Source: Flavobacteriaceae bacterium
GTDB taxonomy: Bacteria > Bacteroidota > Bacteroidia > Flavobacteriales > Flavobacteriaceae
Assembly: GCA_947457615.1 (NCBI GenBank)
Contig: CANGWK010000026.1
Span: 1 to 41,862 of the forward strand
Reading direction: 5' to 3'
DNA: 41,862 bases
In this document: positions 8,601 through 15,927 of the stretch, one piece after another
Position numbering within the stretch: the first letter of the stretch is position 1
Layout of the letters: each line of letters starts with the position of its first letter
Made by a program: the position numbers and the translations under genes
The notes under the pieces: generated by a model
Database searches by the model: none
The model's input: the letters and a program-made list of their open reading frames with translations, nothing else
Told to the model about the DNA's origin: nothing

Positions 8601-8628
8601 AAAAAGCATCCAAATTGGATGCTTTTTT
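8601..8628. terminator. Bidirectional terminator between apbE and the DUF2271 gene
   Basis: AAAAAGCATCC, loop AAATT, GGATGCTTTTTT: an 11-base stem flanked by A and T runs, so it can act on both strands. It lies directly after the apbE stop and 16 bases from the end of the convergent gene. Confidence 0.88.
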
Positions 8629-8644
8629 ATGGACATAAATAATT

Positions 8645-9424
8645 TTATTTTTCTAACACAACTTTGTAAGAGGAAATATTATTAACATCTGAAACATTAA
8701 TAAAATAAATTCCATCATTAAATAAAGAAAGGTCTACTTTTTTAGTTGAAGAAGATGTAGCCTCTTCCATCACTTCATTGTAAATAACTTTGCCGTTAAT
8801 ATCAACAACTTGAATATTTTTCACATCACTTTTCATGTCAATATTAAAAATTCCTTTGGATGGAATTGGATAAACCACCGCTTCAGGACCTTTTGAAAAA
8901 GTGTCCGAAGCTAGAGTTGGTGCCCAAGCTAAATTCAAACCTGTAAAATTGACGTTTGTTGGGGTTTGAGTATCTGCCGATGCTCCTTTAGTGAAAGGGA
9001 AATATGCAACAGCAGAACCACCATGATCCCAACATTCTTCAACAGCAACTCTGTAATTTCCGTCTGCCACTAGAGCTCCTGCAACATTTTTACCATCCCA
9101 ATTTAAAGTTTGTAAGCCTGAAGACCAAGATAAAGTAGAAGTAGAAGCAACACCGGTAGTGTTAGAAGCAGATGCGGTTTTCCATGTAGGAATATGGTTA
9201 CTTGGTGTACCTTTTCCATAAGCACATAAAGTTTTTACAAAAGTCCAAGTTGTTCCTGTAGTATTTTGCTCAATCCATACTGCTAAAACTCTTTTAGAAC
9301 CAGAATAGGTTGAAGCATGGGCTACTTCACCTAATTTGAAAGTTAGTGTTCCTGCACTTTGAGCGTTTATAGTAGCTGAAGATATTAAAATAGCTACTCC
9401 TAATAATTTGTAAATTTTTTTCAT
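8645..9424 (-). CDS. DUF2271 domain protein with T9SS sorting tail
   Basis: A secreted protein of 259 residues. After the signal peptide (1-21) comes a DUF2271 domain (about 22-155), recognisable by its KLGEVAHASTYSG start, the VAVWIEQ strand, TWKTASA, NWDGKNVAG and YRVAVEECWDHGG. The C-terminal 75 residues (from about 183, YPIPSKGIFNID) are a Por-secretion/T9SS type A tail ending in Lys. The protein is therefore expected to cross the outer membrane and be surface-attached or released. DUF2271 proteins are known to occur near ApbE and PepSY genes; here apbE faces it. It is the last gene of the operon starting at 11667, 40 bases after the YceI gene. Confidence 0.85.
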   Translation of the reverse strand: MKKIYKLLGVAILISSATINAQSAGTLTFKLGEVAHASTYSGSKRVLAVWIEQNTTGTTWTFVKTLCAYGKGTPSNHIPTWKTASASNTTGVASTSTLSWSSGLQTLNWDGKNVAGALVADGNYRVAVEECWDHGGSAVAYFPFTKGASADTQTPTNVNFTGLNLAWAPTLASDTFSKGPEAVVYPIPSKGIFNIDMKSDVKNIQVVDINGKVIYNEVMEEATSSSTKKVDLSLFNDGIYFINVSDVNNISSYKVVLEK

Positions 9425-9464
9425 GATTTAGGGTTTAAAATTTAATGATAATTTTAGGGTTAAT

Positions 9465-9998
9465 CTATTGTTTATTTTCTAATTCTAATTTGATGGATAT
9501 TTTAGCAGTTTCCGCTAGAGTCTTCTTAGCAAGTGCAGGAACTACTAATTTATAATCAATTAATTTAACTACAAAAGCTCCCGATATTGAAGTTTTAGTA
9601 CCTGCAGTTACCGTCATTTTAGTTTTAACTTTGTTAGCAACGCCGTGAATAGTTAAATCTCCTTCTACATCATAAGATCCAGATTTTCCGTCATAACCAG
9701 CAATTTTGCCTTTAAAACTGGTTTTAGGAAATTTGTCACTTTCCATATAGTTTTCATTATAGTGCTCCTCCATTAATGGAGATTTGAATTTGAAAGACTT
9801 AACCAAACCTTGAACTACTAAATCTCCCGTAGTTTTATCAAAAATAGAAGATACAGTATTACTTACTGCAACAACAGGATCTATAGCTCCAGGAACAGTT
9901 GCGTCAAATTTAATTTCACCTGAACGAGTCATCATTTTTTGAGAAAAGGCAACTGATGCATAAGCAAAACATACCATCAACATTAAAGTCTTTTTCAT
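9465..9998 (-). CDS. YceI family periplasmic lipid-binding protein
   Basis: YceI proteins are lipocalin-like barrels that bind isoprenoid chains such as polyprenyl-quinones in the periplasm. The 177 residues have a signal peptide (1-19) and the family pattern: the GEIKFDATVPG start, FDKTTGDLVVQG, SDKFPKTSFKGKI, YDVEGDLTIHGVANKV and a C-terminal AKISIKLEL strand. It sits 27 bases downstream of the cytochrome gene and upstream of the DUF2271 gene in one minus-strand operon. Binding of a quinone to serve the neighbouring cytochrome is a reasonable guess but unproven. Confidence 0.9.
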   Translation of the reverse strand: MKKTLMLMVCFAYASVAFSQKMMTRSGEIKFDATVPGAIDPVVAVSNTVSSIFDKTTGDLVVQGLVKSFKFKSPLMEEHYNENYMESDKFPKTSFKGKIAGYDGKSGSYDVEGDLTIHGVANKVKTKMTVTAGTKTSISGAFVVKLIDYKLVVPALAKKTLAETAKISIKLELENKQ

Positions 9999-10025
9999 AA
10001 TTACTTGTTTTAAATATTCATAAAG

Positions 10026-10367
10026 TTATTCAGGACATTGATTTGTTGCCCATTTATTGATAATATCTATAGTAGCTTGTGGTAAAGTGCCGCTTGTAGG
10101 CATGATCTCTCCACATGTACCACCTATTCTACATAAAACAGCTCCGTTAAGAGTAGCTGTTTTGACTGAATTATAAGAATCTAAATCAGGAGTTTGAGCT
10201 CCTCCAGCATGACATCCTGTACAATTAATACTCATAATTTTTTCTATATTCGCAGTATAAGTCGGATTATCTACTTTTGGAGAAAGATCTTGTGTGGTTG
10301 CTGTATCACAGGACACAAAAAGAATTAAACTAAATAATACTAATAAAATTGCTTGTCTATTTTTCAT
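10026..10367 (-). CDS. c-type cytochrome lipoprotein, single haem
   Basis: A small (113-residue) exported redox protein. The lipobox LFVSC places the lipidated cysteine at C20. The haem-binding motif CTGCH covers residues 49-53, and M89 in GEIMP is the likely sixth haem ligand. Two further cysteines, C79 and C85, could form a disulfide; C111 is near the C-terminus. It resembles the short cytochrome domains found in Bacteroidota next to YceI and DUF5777 genes. It lies 13 bases after the DUF5777 gene in the same operon. Donor and acceptor are unknown. Confidence 0.87.
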   Translation of the reverse strand: MKNRQAILLVLFSLILFVSCDTATTQDLSPKVDNPTYTANIEKIMSINCTGCHAGGAQTPDLDSYNSVKTATLNGAVLCRIGGTCGEIMPTSGTLPQATIDIINKWATNQCPE

Positions 10368-10380
10368 AATTTTTTATTCT

Positions 10381-11253
10381 TTAAAAAACTCTATATAAAT
10401 TAAATCCGAAGAAAATTTGTTTACCACTAGAAATTCCAGATCCAGTTGTGTAATAGGAAACATCATTCATAGTTTGACTATTAGATAAGACAAATTGGAA
10501 AACGTGACCACCTGTTTCAACATCTAATCCCAATGTAGCAGCGTTATGATAAGGGGAAGAGTAACCTTCAGGCACATTCAATCTTGCTGCATAATCAAAA
10601 TTTAAACTTAATCTTTTTGATAATTTAAATCTTGCACCAGTCCCTAATAAAAATGTATTCTTTTTAGCTTCCTTGTCTGCGTCATATAAATTTTTATGGA
10701 TGAATATAGGAACTAATTGAGCAGAAAATGAATTTGAAAATTTTCTTGATACTATTAATTGATTAGAATATGCTAAACGGTTATTAAATTTAATTTCTGG
10801 ATAAGTAGTTTCTAATTTAGAGCTATTAATATCTAGTGTATTATAACCAACAATTGTAACAGGAAAACCATCGTCTTCTTGATTAGCAAATTTGTATTTT
10901 AACGCTACTTCATATAATTTGTCGTGGGTGTGTCTAGATAGTCCAATGGATAGCCAATTTGTAACACCATATATCCCTCCTAATTTAGTGTAAGCATTAT
11001 CTAAACCAAAAAAGTTATTGATCCCATCAGTTAAATCTCCAAAACGATGCGAAACTAAGAAATAAAATTCTCCTTGAGCAGGCAGTTTAGTAGATTGCAT
11101 GTTAGCAACTTGCAATCCTTTAAAAGCTGATGATGTGATTTCTTTCTTATCCGATTTAGTTACATTTAATTCGTTCATTAAATCGTCTTGTGCATTGGCT
11201 AAGCCAAAACAAAAAAGAAAAAAAACGGGTAGTGTAATTTTTAGTGATTTCAT
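10381..11253 (-). CDS. DUF5777 family predicted outer-membrane barrel
   Basis: A protein of 290 residues with a signal peptide (1-21) followed by alternating amphipathic strands and a C-terminal phenylalanine (YRVF), as expected for an outer-membrane beta-barrel. The FKGLQVANMQS start and the FYFLVSHRFGDL segment match the DUF5777 family. The exact role is unknown. In Bacteroidota such barrels occur with cytochrome c and YceI genes, as here. It is the second gene of the operon, six bases after the OB-fold gene. Confidence 0.82.
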   Translation of the reverse strand: MKSLKITLPVFFLFCFGLANAQDDLMNELNVTKSDKKEITSSAFKGLQVANMQSTKLPAQGEFYFLVSHRFGDLTDGINNFFGLDNAYTKLGGIYGVTNWLSIGLSRHTHDKLYEVALKYKFANQEDDGFPVTIVGYNTLDINSSKLETTYPEIKFNNRLAYSNQLIVSRKFSNSFSAQLVPIFIHKNLYDADKEAKKNTFLLGTGARFKLSKRLSLNFDYAARLNVPEGYSSPYHNAATLGLDVETGGHVFQFVLSNSQTMNDVSYYTTGSGISSGKQIFFGFNLYRVF

Positions 11254-11259
11254 TTTTTA

Positions 11260-11667
11260 TTATTTATTTATTGAACATTGATCCATATTTACGCTTCCCA
11301 TTAGGTCATCAAACCCAACTACTCGACCTTTAACTGAAACAGCTTGACCGACTTTTAATGAAGTATCAGGAGTAGTAAAACCGCACACTACAACTTCATC
11401 TAGCAGCACCTCTTTATTATTAATAGAAGTAATAACTCCAGAGATTACCACTGGTTTTTCAAGGTACTTTTTATTAGCATCGGCTTCTTTAGTAGTAAAC
11501 TCTACAACAAAATCTTTAGCTTTTAAAGTAAATGCAGCATCTTCTGATTGCAAATCTCTTTTTCCTATATTATTAACCATGTAGTCTTTAATTTTAGGTC
11601 CTGCAATAACTCCTCCTAATATTAAAACCCCAACGATGATAAGGATTGTTTTCATTTTTTTACTCAT
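11260..11667 (-). CDS. Membrane-anchored OB-fold (tRNA_anti-like) protein
   Basis: A protein of 135 residues with one N-terminal transmembrane helix (about 6-24) and a soluble domain. The part from about residue 45 (YLEKPVVISGVITSINN through VGQAVSVKGRVVGFDD) has the strand pattern of an OB fold of the tRNA_anti-like type. The name refers to fold similarity; tRNA binding is not implied for an exported domain. There is one Cys near VVVCGF and one near the C-terminus. It is the first gene of the five-gene operon. Confidence 0.75.
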   Translation of the reverse strand: MSKKMKTILIIVGVLILGGVIAGPKIKDYMVNNIGKRDLQSEDAAFTLKAKDFVVEFTTKEADANKKYLEKPVVISGVITSINNKEVLLDEVVVCGFTTPDTSLKVGQAVSVKGRVVGFDDLMGSVNMDQCSINK

Positions 11668-11690
11668 ATTTAATTTAAATAATTGTTATA

Positions 11691-11723
11691 CAAATATACA
11701 AATTAAGCCTAATTGAGGGGCAA
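11691..11723 (-). promoter_or_regulatory. Promoter of the OB-fold/cytochrome/YceI operon
   Basis: On the minus strand TATATTTG (11691-11698) is an exact -7 box, with TTG at 11721-11723, 22 bases upstream. It lies 23 bases before the first ATG of the operon. Confidence 0.6.
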
Positions 11724-11765
11724 TTCTTCCTTAATACTTCCTTAAATTAAAATTTGGTAAAAATA

Positions 11766-11789
11766 AGGAGGGCTTTAGTAAACCCTCCT
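11766..11789 (-). terminator. Terminator of the ankyrin-DOMON transcript
   Basis: AGGAGGG pairs with CCCTCCT, with three more pairs above a one-base bulge. On the minus strand it is followed by TTATTTTT, 31 bases after the stop of the DOMON gene. Confidence 0.8.
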
Positions 11790-11820
11790 AATATACCAAG
11801 AAACTTTATGAATTATCTTT

Positions 11821-12585
11821 TTAGTTTACAACAATTTTCTTCCATGATTTTTCTGAATCATTTTGTAACTCTAATAAATACACCCCAGTGGAGAGACCAC
11901 CAACAGTTACTTCCAAAACTTTAGAATCGTTATTTACTTCAATTGTTTTAACAAAAGCACCTGTTTGCGTGTAAATATTTACTTTGGTTAAACTTGAATT
12001 AGTTTTTATTGTAAAAGTTCCATTAGAAGGATTAGGATAAATTGATGCAGTTTCCAAAGAAAATTTTTCGTTTCCTAAAACCGTAAATGTTCCTGTAGCA
12101 AAACCTCTGTTTGTACCTCCGTGATTTGCTAAAGATGTAGATACACTACCAGAACGAGCCCAAGCTAAACTTATTGAATTAGTTGTGGCATAAGGCAATT
12201 GAAAATCATTACTATCTGTATTGGTTAAAGAACGCTCCAAAGTTAATGTTCTAACACCTGAAAGTACAATATTTGAAAGTGTAGTCCAATCTTGACTTGC
12301 ATCTGTTGCAGGAGCTACAGTTCCAACGAAATTTCTATCTGTTAATGCTGTAGTATAAACAAGCACATCTCCACTACCCATTCCAAACCCCGAAGAAACA
12401 CCTAAACCTAAAGCAAACCATCTATCAAATGGACCTGTTAACACTAAAGTCGCTTTTGATGTGGTGTTGTTTAGTGTAAAGCTAGCTGTCATGTTGGAAG
12501 TTAAATTTATTATTCCGGTTGATTTACTCTGGGATATTCCAGAAAAGCAAACTAGAGATAATAATAAAATGGTAATTTTTTTCAT
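11821..12585 (-). CDS. Secreted DOMON-like haem domain with T9SS tail
   Basis: A protein of 254 residues with a signal peptide (1-18), a DOMON-like domain (about 22-170) and a T9SS type A sorting tail (about 180-254, YPNPSNGTFTIKT to KKIVVN). DOMON hallmarks are visible in order: WFALGLGVSSGFGMGSGDVL, APATDASQDW, LERSLTNTDSNDFQLP and an AWARSG...ANHGGTNRG segment. M69 and H155 fall where haem-binding DOMON proteins (the cytochrome domain of cellobiose dehydrogenase, AIR12) place their Met and His ligands. Haem binding is thus plausible but unproven; some DOMON domains bind sugars instead. It lies 5 bases after the ankyrin gene and has its own terminator. Confidence 0.78.
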   Translation of the reverse strand: MKKITILLLSLVCFSGISQSKSTGIINLTSNMTASFTLNNTTSKATLVLTGPFDRWFALGLGVSSGFGMGSGDVLVYTTALTDRNFVGTVAPATDASQDWTTLSNIVLSGVRTLTLERSLTNTDSNDFQLPYATTNSISLAWARSGSVSTSLANHGGTNRGFATGTFTVLGNEKFSLETASIYPNPSNGTFTIKTNSSLTKVNIYTQTGAFVKTIEVNNDSKVLEVTVGGLSTGVYLLELQNDSEKSWKKIVVN

Positions 12586-12590
12586 AGTTT

Positions 12591-13106
12591 TTATTTTAAA
12601 AGATTAATAATTAATTCATTTTTTGAGAAAACAGCATATTCGAAAGCAGTTTTTCCTTTTTTGTCTATACTAGTTTTGTTAACATTATATTCCAAAAGCA
12701 ATTTAACTATTTTTTCATTTTGAAATTGAACTGCATACATTAATGCCGTAATTCCATTAGCATCTGCCAAATTAGGATTTGCTTTGTTTTTTAATAAAAT
12801 TTCTGTCATTTCAGTATTTCCTTTTACAATACAAGCCATTAAAGCAGTTCCATTATTACTTAGATAATCAAGATTCACTTTTTTTTGTATAATAAATTTA
12901 GCCACGTCATTATTCCCTCTATAACAAGCAAGTATCAACATGCTAGTAGAATTTGTATCTACAGAATCAATAACCTTATTATTGCCATCATATTCAGAAA
13001 TAATTTCGTTCAATGTTCCATTTCTAGCAATATCAAAACAATTTTTTTGTTGAGAAATTATCAAATTAGAATTAATTATAAAAATAAGTATAAGGAAGTT
13101 TTTCAT
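12591..13106 (-). CDS. Exported ankyrin-repeat protein
   Basis: A protein of 171 residues with a signal peptide (1-18) and about four ankyrin repeats (about 20-168), with units such as NGTALMACIVKGNTEMTEILL and NGITALMYAVQFQNEKIVKLLL. Ankyrin repeats bind other proteins. In bacteria exported ankyrin proteins often sit beside catalase or other redox genes. Here it precedes a DOMON-like secreted protein by five bases, so the two probably act together. The -7 box at 13126-13133 supports the ATG start. Confidence 0.85.
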   Translation of the reverse strand: MKNFLILIFIINSNLIISQQKNCFDIARNGTLNEIISEYDGNNKVIDSVDTNSTSMLILACYRGNNDVAKFIIQKKVNLDYLSNNGTALMACIVKGNTEMTEILLKNKANPNLADANGITALMYAVQFQNEKIVKLLLEYNVNKTSIDKKGKTAFEYAVFSKNELIINLLK

Positions 13107-13125
13107 TTATATTTTTAACTAAAAA

Positions 13126-13133
13126 CAAATATA
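13126..13133 (-). promoter_or_regulatory. -7 box of the ankyrin-DOMON transcript
   Basis: TATATTTG on the minus strand, 19 bases before the ankyrin ATG. No clear TTG at -33. Confidence 0.5.
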
Positions 13134-13187
13134 AAAAAATAAAATATAACTGTCTAATAAAGAGATATTTTTCTTTGGATAGTTTTA

Positions 13188-15368
13188 TTACAAAATCAAC
13201 AAGCCATGTTGACGTAAAAGCACTATTGATTTAGAATGCCAAAACAATTCGAAGTCTTCAAAGTGGGTTTCAAAATTAGATTTTAGGGTATTAAACGTGT
13301 ACAAATTTTCGTTACTTAATGAAATTAACTCCAATATTTCTAACAACCATTTGCCTTTATCTTCTTCTAATGTAATTTCAAAAGATTTCCTTTTACCGTG
13401 AAAAGTAAGTTCTATCATTTTCCAAGATTGCCCTTTTTTAGATTTAGTAAAGTTTTTCGCAGAAGGCTTTCCTCCAATCCAAATGATTTTAGCGGAAGGT
13501 TTTGTATTAAAATCTGATTCTTTTTCTAAACAGGTAAAAATATAATCTGGGGCAATTTTAGTATTTGGAATTTTAAAATCAAACCAATCTTTTAACGGAT
13601 AATCCAAACAGATTCCATGCATAAAATTGAATAAAGATTTTTTCAAACCAAAACTAAATTTATCATGATCTATTCCCGTTTTATCTTTAAAATTGATGTC
13701 GTTATTAGCAAATGTAATCTCATTTTTTTCTGGAATAACTCCAAATTCTTCAGGGAACATCCCAACAGGAGAATGCGCTGTCATTGCAAATTGATGCCAA
13801 AAACCTGACTGAAGAATTCCCAACTCAAACATTTGACGCACCATTTCCAAACTATCAATTGTCTCTTGTATAGTTTGTGTTGGATAACCGTACATTAAAT
13901 AAGCATGAACCATGATACCGCTTTCGGTAAAATTTCTGGTAACTTGAGCCACTTGCTCTACAGTAACTCCTTTTTTTATTAAATTCAAAAGTCGGTCAGA
14001 AGCCACTTCCAAACCGCCTGAAACAGCAATGCAGCCAGATTCTTTTAATAAAAAGGCTAAATCGGAAGTAAAACTTTTTTCAAATCGAATGTTTGTCCAC
14101 CAAGTTACAACCAATTTTCGTCGGAGAATTTCAAGGGCAACTTCACGCATTAAAGCCGGAGGAGCTGCTTCATCAACAAAATGAAATCCGTTTTCTCCAG
14201 TTTGCGCAATCATTTCCTCCATCCTATCTACTAAAGTTTTAGCAGCAATAGGCTCATATAATTTTATGTAATCTAAAGAAATATCGCAAAAAGTACACTT
14301 TCCCCAATAGCATCCATGTGCCATAGTGAGTTTATTCCATATGCCATCACTCCATAAACTATGCATCGGATTTGCAATTTCAATAACCGAAATGTATCTG
14401 TCCAAAAGCAAATCAGAATAATCAGGAGTTCCAACTTCGCTTTGTTTGTAATCCGGTCTAATGGTGTTATTTTTATAGGTTACTTTACCATTCTCCATAA
14501 GAAATGTTCGCTTGTATTCTTTATCAATTGTCAGTTGTTCATTTTCAATTATCAATTGAAGTGGAAGTTCTCCATCGTCTAAAGAAATAAAATCGAAGAA
14601 TTCAAAAACGCGTTCGTCCTTCAATTCGCGGAGTTCGGTGTTAGGGAAACCGCCACCCATTGCGATTTTTATATTTGGAAAATTAGTTTTTATAAATTGA
14701 GCACAACGAAAGGAACTATATAAATTTCCTGGAAATGGAACCGAAATACATACTAATTTTGGTTGGATCTTAGCTACTCGTTCGTTTAGAGTTTTTAAAG
14801 TAATTTGGTCAATAAAAGTGAAATCTTTTTGCAAATGCAAAAACAAATCATCAAACGAATTAGCACTTCTACCTAACCGTTCCGCATATCGGCTAAAGCC
14901 AAAATTTTCATCTATACATTCAACAATAAAATCCGATAAATCTTCTAGGTATAGAGTTGCTAAATGTTTGGCTTTATCTTGCATCCCCATAGTCCCAAAA
15001 GCCCATTCCATATCATCAAGTTGACCAAAACGAGAGGCTTCGGGAAGGAAATTTCCACTACATATTTGACGCGCCATTGAGGGGTTGTTTCCTTGCAAAA
15101 AAGAAATCACCGAATCAATAGTTTTTATGTATTCGTCTTTTAATGCAAAAATTCGTTGGCTATTCTCCGAATAATCTTCAATTTCTTCTTTTGGAATTAA
15201 AGAGCTTATTCCCTTTTTAGAAAATAATTGTAAGATAACTTCTATTCCCAAATCCATTTGAAAAGCCGAAATACTTTTGGTGTTCAAAAACCCTTTAATA
15301 TATGCCGTTGCCGGATAAGGGGTGTTCAGTTGAGTAAATGGCGGCGTTAGTAATAGAATGTCTTTCAA
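13188..15368 (-). CDS. B12-binding-type radical SAM protein
   Basis: A large radical SAM enzyme with an N-terminal cobalamin-binding-like region. Residue numbers below count from the upstream TTG at 15389. The region from about 200 to 280 (PKLVCISVPFP, KIAMGGGFPN, DDGELPL) has the Rossmann-like pattern of the B12-binding domain. The radical SAM domain begins near 350, with cysteines C360, C365 and C368 in GCYWGKCTFC, a CX4CX2C spacing. The substrate is unknown. The frame opens at that TTG, but it overlaps the -7 box TACTTTTG (15387-15394). I therefore place the start at the TTG at 15368, giving MKDILLLTPPF, the usual N-terminus of this enzyme type. It is monocistronic and divergent from the T9SS gene. 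Confidence 0.87.
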   Translation of the reverse strand: MKDILLLTPPFTQLNTPYPATAYIKGFLNTKSISAFQMDLGIEVILQLFSKKGISSLIPKEEIEDYSENSQRIFALKDEYIKTIDSVISFLQGNNPSMARQICSGNFLPEASRFGQLDDMEWAFGTMGMQDKAKHLATLYLEDLSDFIVECIDENFGFSRYAERLGRSANSFDDLFLHLQKDFTFIDQITLKTLNERVAKIQPKLVCISVPFPGNLYSSFRCAQFIKTNFPNIKIAMGGGFPNTELRELKDERVFEFFDFISLDDGELPLQLIIENEQLTIDKEYKRTFLMENGKVTYKNNTIRPDYKQSEVGTPDYSDLLLDRYISVIEIANPMHSLWSDGIWNKLTMAHGCYWGKCTFCDISLDYIKLYEPIAAKTLVDRMEEMIAQTGENGFHFVDEAAPPALMREVALEILRRKLVVTWWTNIRFEKSFTSDLAFLLKESGCIAVSGGLEVASDRLLNLIKKGVTVEQVAQVTRNFTESGIMVHAYLMYGYPTQTIQETIDSLEMVRQMFELGILQSGFWHQFAMTAHSPVGMFPEEFGVIPEKNEITFANNDINFKDKTGIDHDKFSFGLKKSLFNFMHGICLDYPLKDWFDFKIPNTKIAPDYIFTCLEKESDFNTKPSAKIIWIGGKPSAKNFTKSKKGQSWKMIELTFHGKRKSFEITLEEDKGKWLLEILELISLSNENLYTFNTLKSNFETHFEDFELFWHSKSIVLLRQHGLLIL

Positions 15369-15386
15369 TCGTAATAGTTTTTTTTG

Positions 15387-15394
15387 CAAAAGTA
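15387..15394 (-). promoter_or_regulatory. -7 box that decides the radical SAM start
   Basis: TACTTTTG on the minus strand. It contains the most upstream possible TTG start, making that codon unlikely and favouring the TTG at 15368, 18 bases downstream. Confidence 0.55.
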
Positions 15395-15437
15395 TATTTT
15401 AAACTCATTGTAAAGGTACTATTTTAATTATTTACTA

Positions 15438-15445
15438 TAAATTTG
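15438..15445 (+). promoter_or_regulatory. -7 box of the T9SS-LRR-bshC transcript
   Basis: TAAATTTG matches TAnnTTTG and ends 16 bases before the ATG. No TTG at the right distance was found. Confidence 0.5.
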
Positions 15446-15461
15446 CATAAAAATAATTTGC

Positions 15462-15926
15462 ATGAAAAATATATTTTCAATCTTAATATTATTTATTGTT
15501 AATTTTTGTTTCGCACAAAAAAGTGTTGTGGCATCTGGCGGAAAAGCAATTGGAACAACTGGAACAGCTAGCTTTTCAGTTGGATTAGTTTCATACAAAA
15601 ATCCAGAAGGAAATTCCATAAACGATGGAATGCAACAACCTTATGAAATTCAGACTTTAGGAAATTCAGATTTTGCATCAGTCGAATTGCTAATGATAGC
15701 ATACCCAAATCCAGCAATTGACCAATTGAACTTAAAAATTGCGGAACAAAATTTAAAAGATTACTCGTACCAATTATATGATGCTGCTGGTAAAACACTT
15801 TCATCCGAAAAAATAAATCTAGAAGAATCTTCCATTAACATGAAGGATTATATTACTGGGATTTATTTTCTAGATGTAAAATCAAAAGATAAAAAAATTA
15901 AAACTTTTAAAATCTTAAAAAAATAA
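15462..15926 (+). CDS. Small secreted protein with T9SS sorting tail
   Basis: A protein of 154 residues: signal peptide (1-18), a short domain (about 19-65) with the GGKAIGTTGTASFSVG and DGMQQPYEI pattern common in Bacteroidota secreted proteins, and a T9SS type A tail (about 78-154, YPNPAIDQLNLKI to KTFKILKK). Function is unknown; the layout suggests a surface or released protein. A -7 box TAAATTTG lies at 15438-15445. The next gene starts one base after its stop codon, so the two are co-transcribed. Confidence 0.82.
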   Translation: MKNIFSILILFIVNFCFAQKSVVASGGKAIGTTGTASFSVGLVSYKNPEGNSINDGMQQPYEIQTLGNSDFASVELLMIAYPNPAIDQLNLKIAEQNLKDYSYQLYDAAGKTLSSEKINLEESSINMKDYITGIYFLDVKSKDKKIKTFKILKK

Positions 15927-15927
15927 T

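Noticed and set aside
11260..11667. tRNA-binding or tRNA-modifying enzyme
   Set aside because: The OB-fold name suggests this, but the N-terminal membrane anchor and the envelope operon make a tRNA role unlikely.
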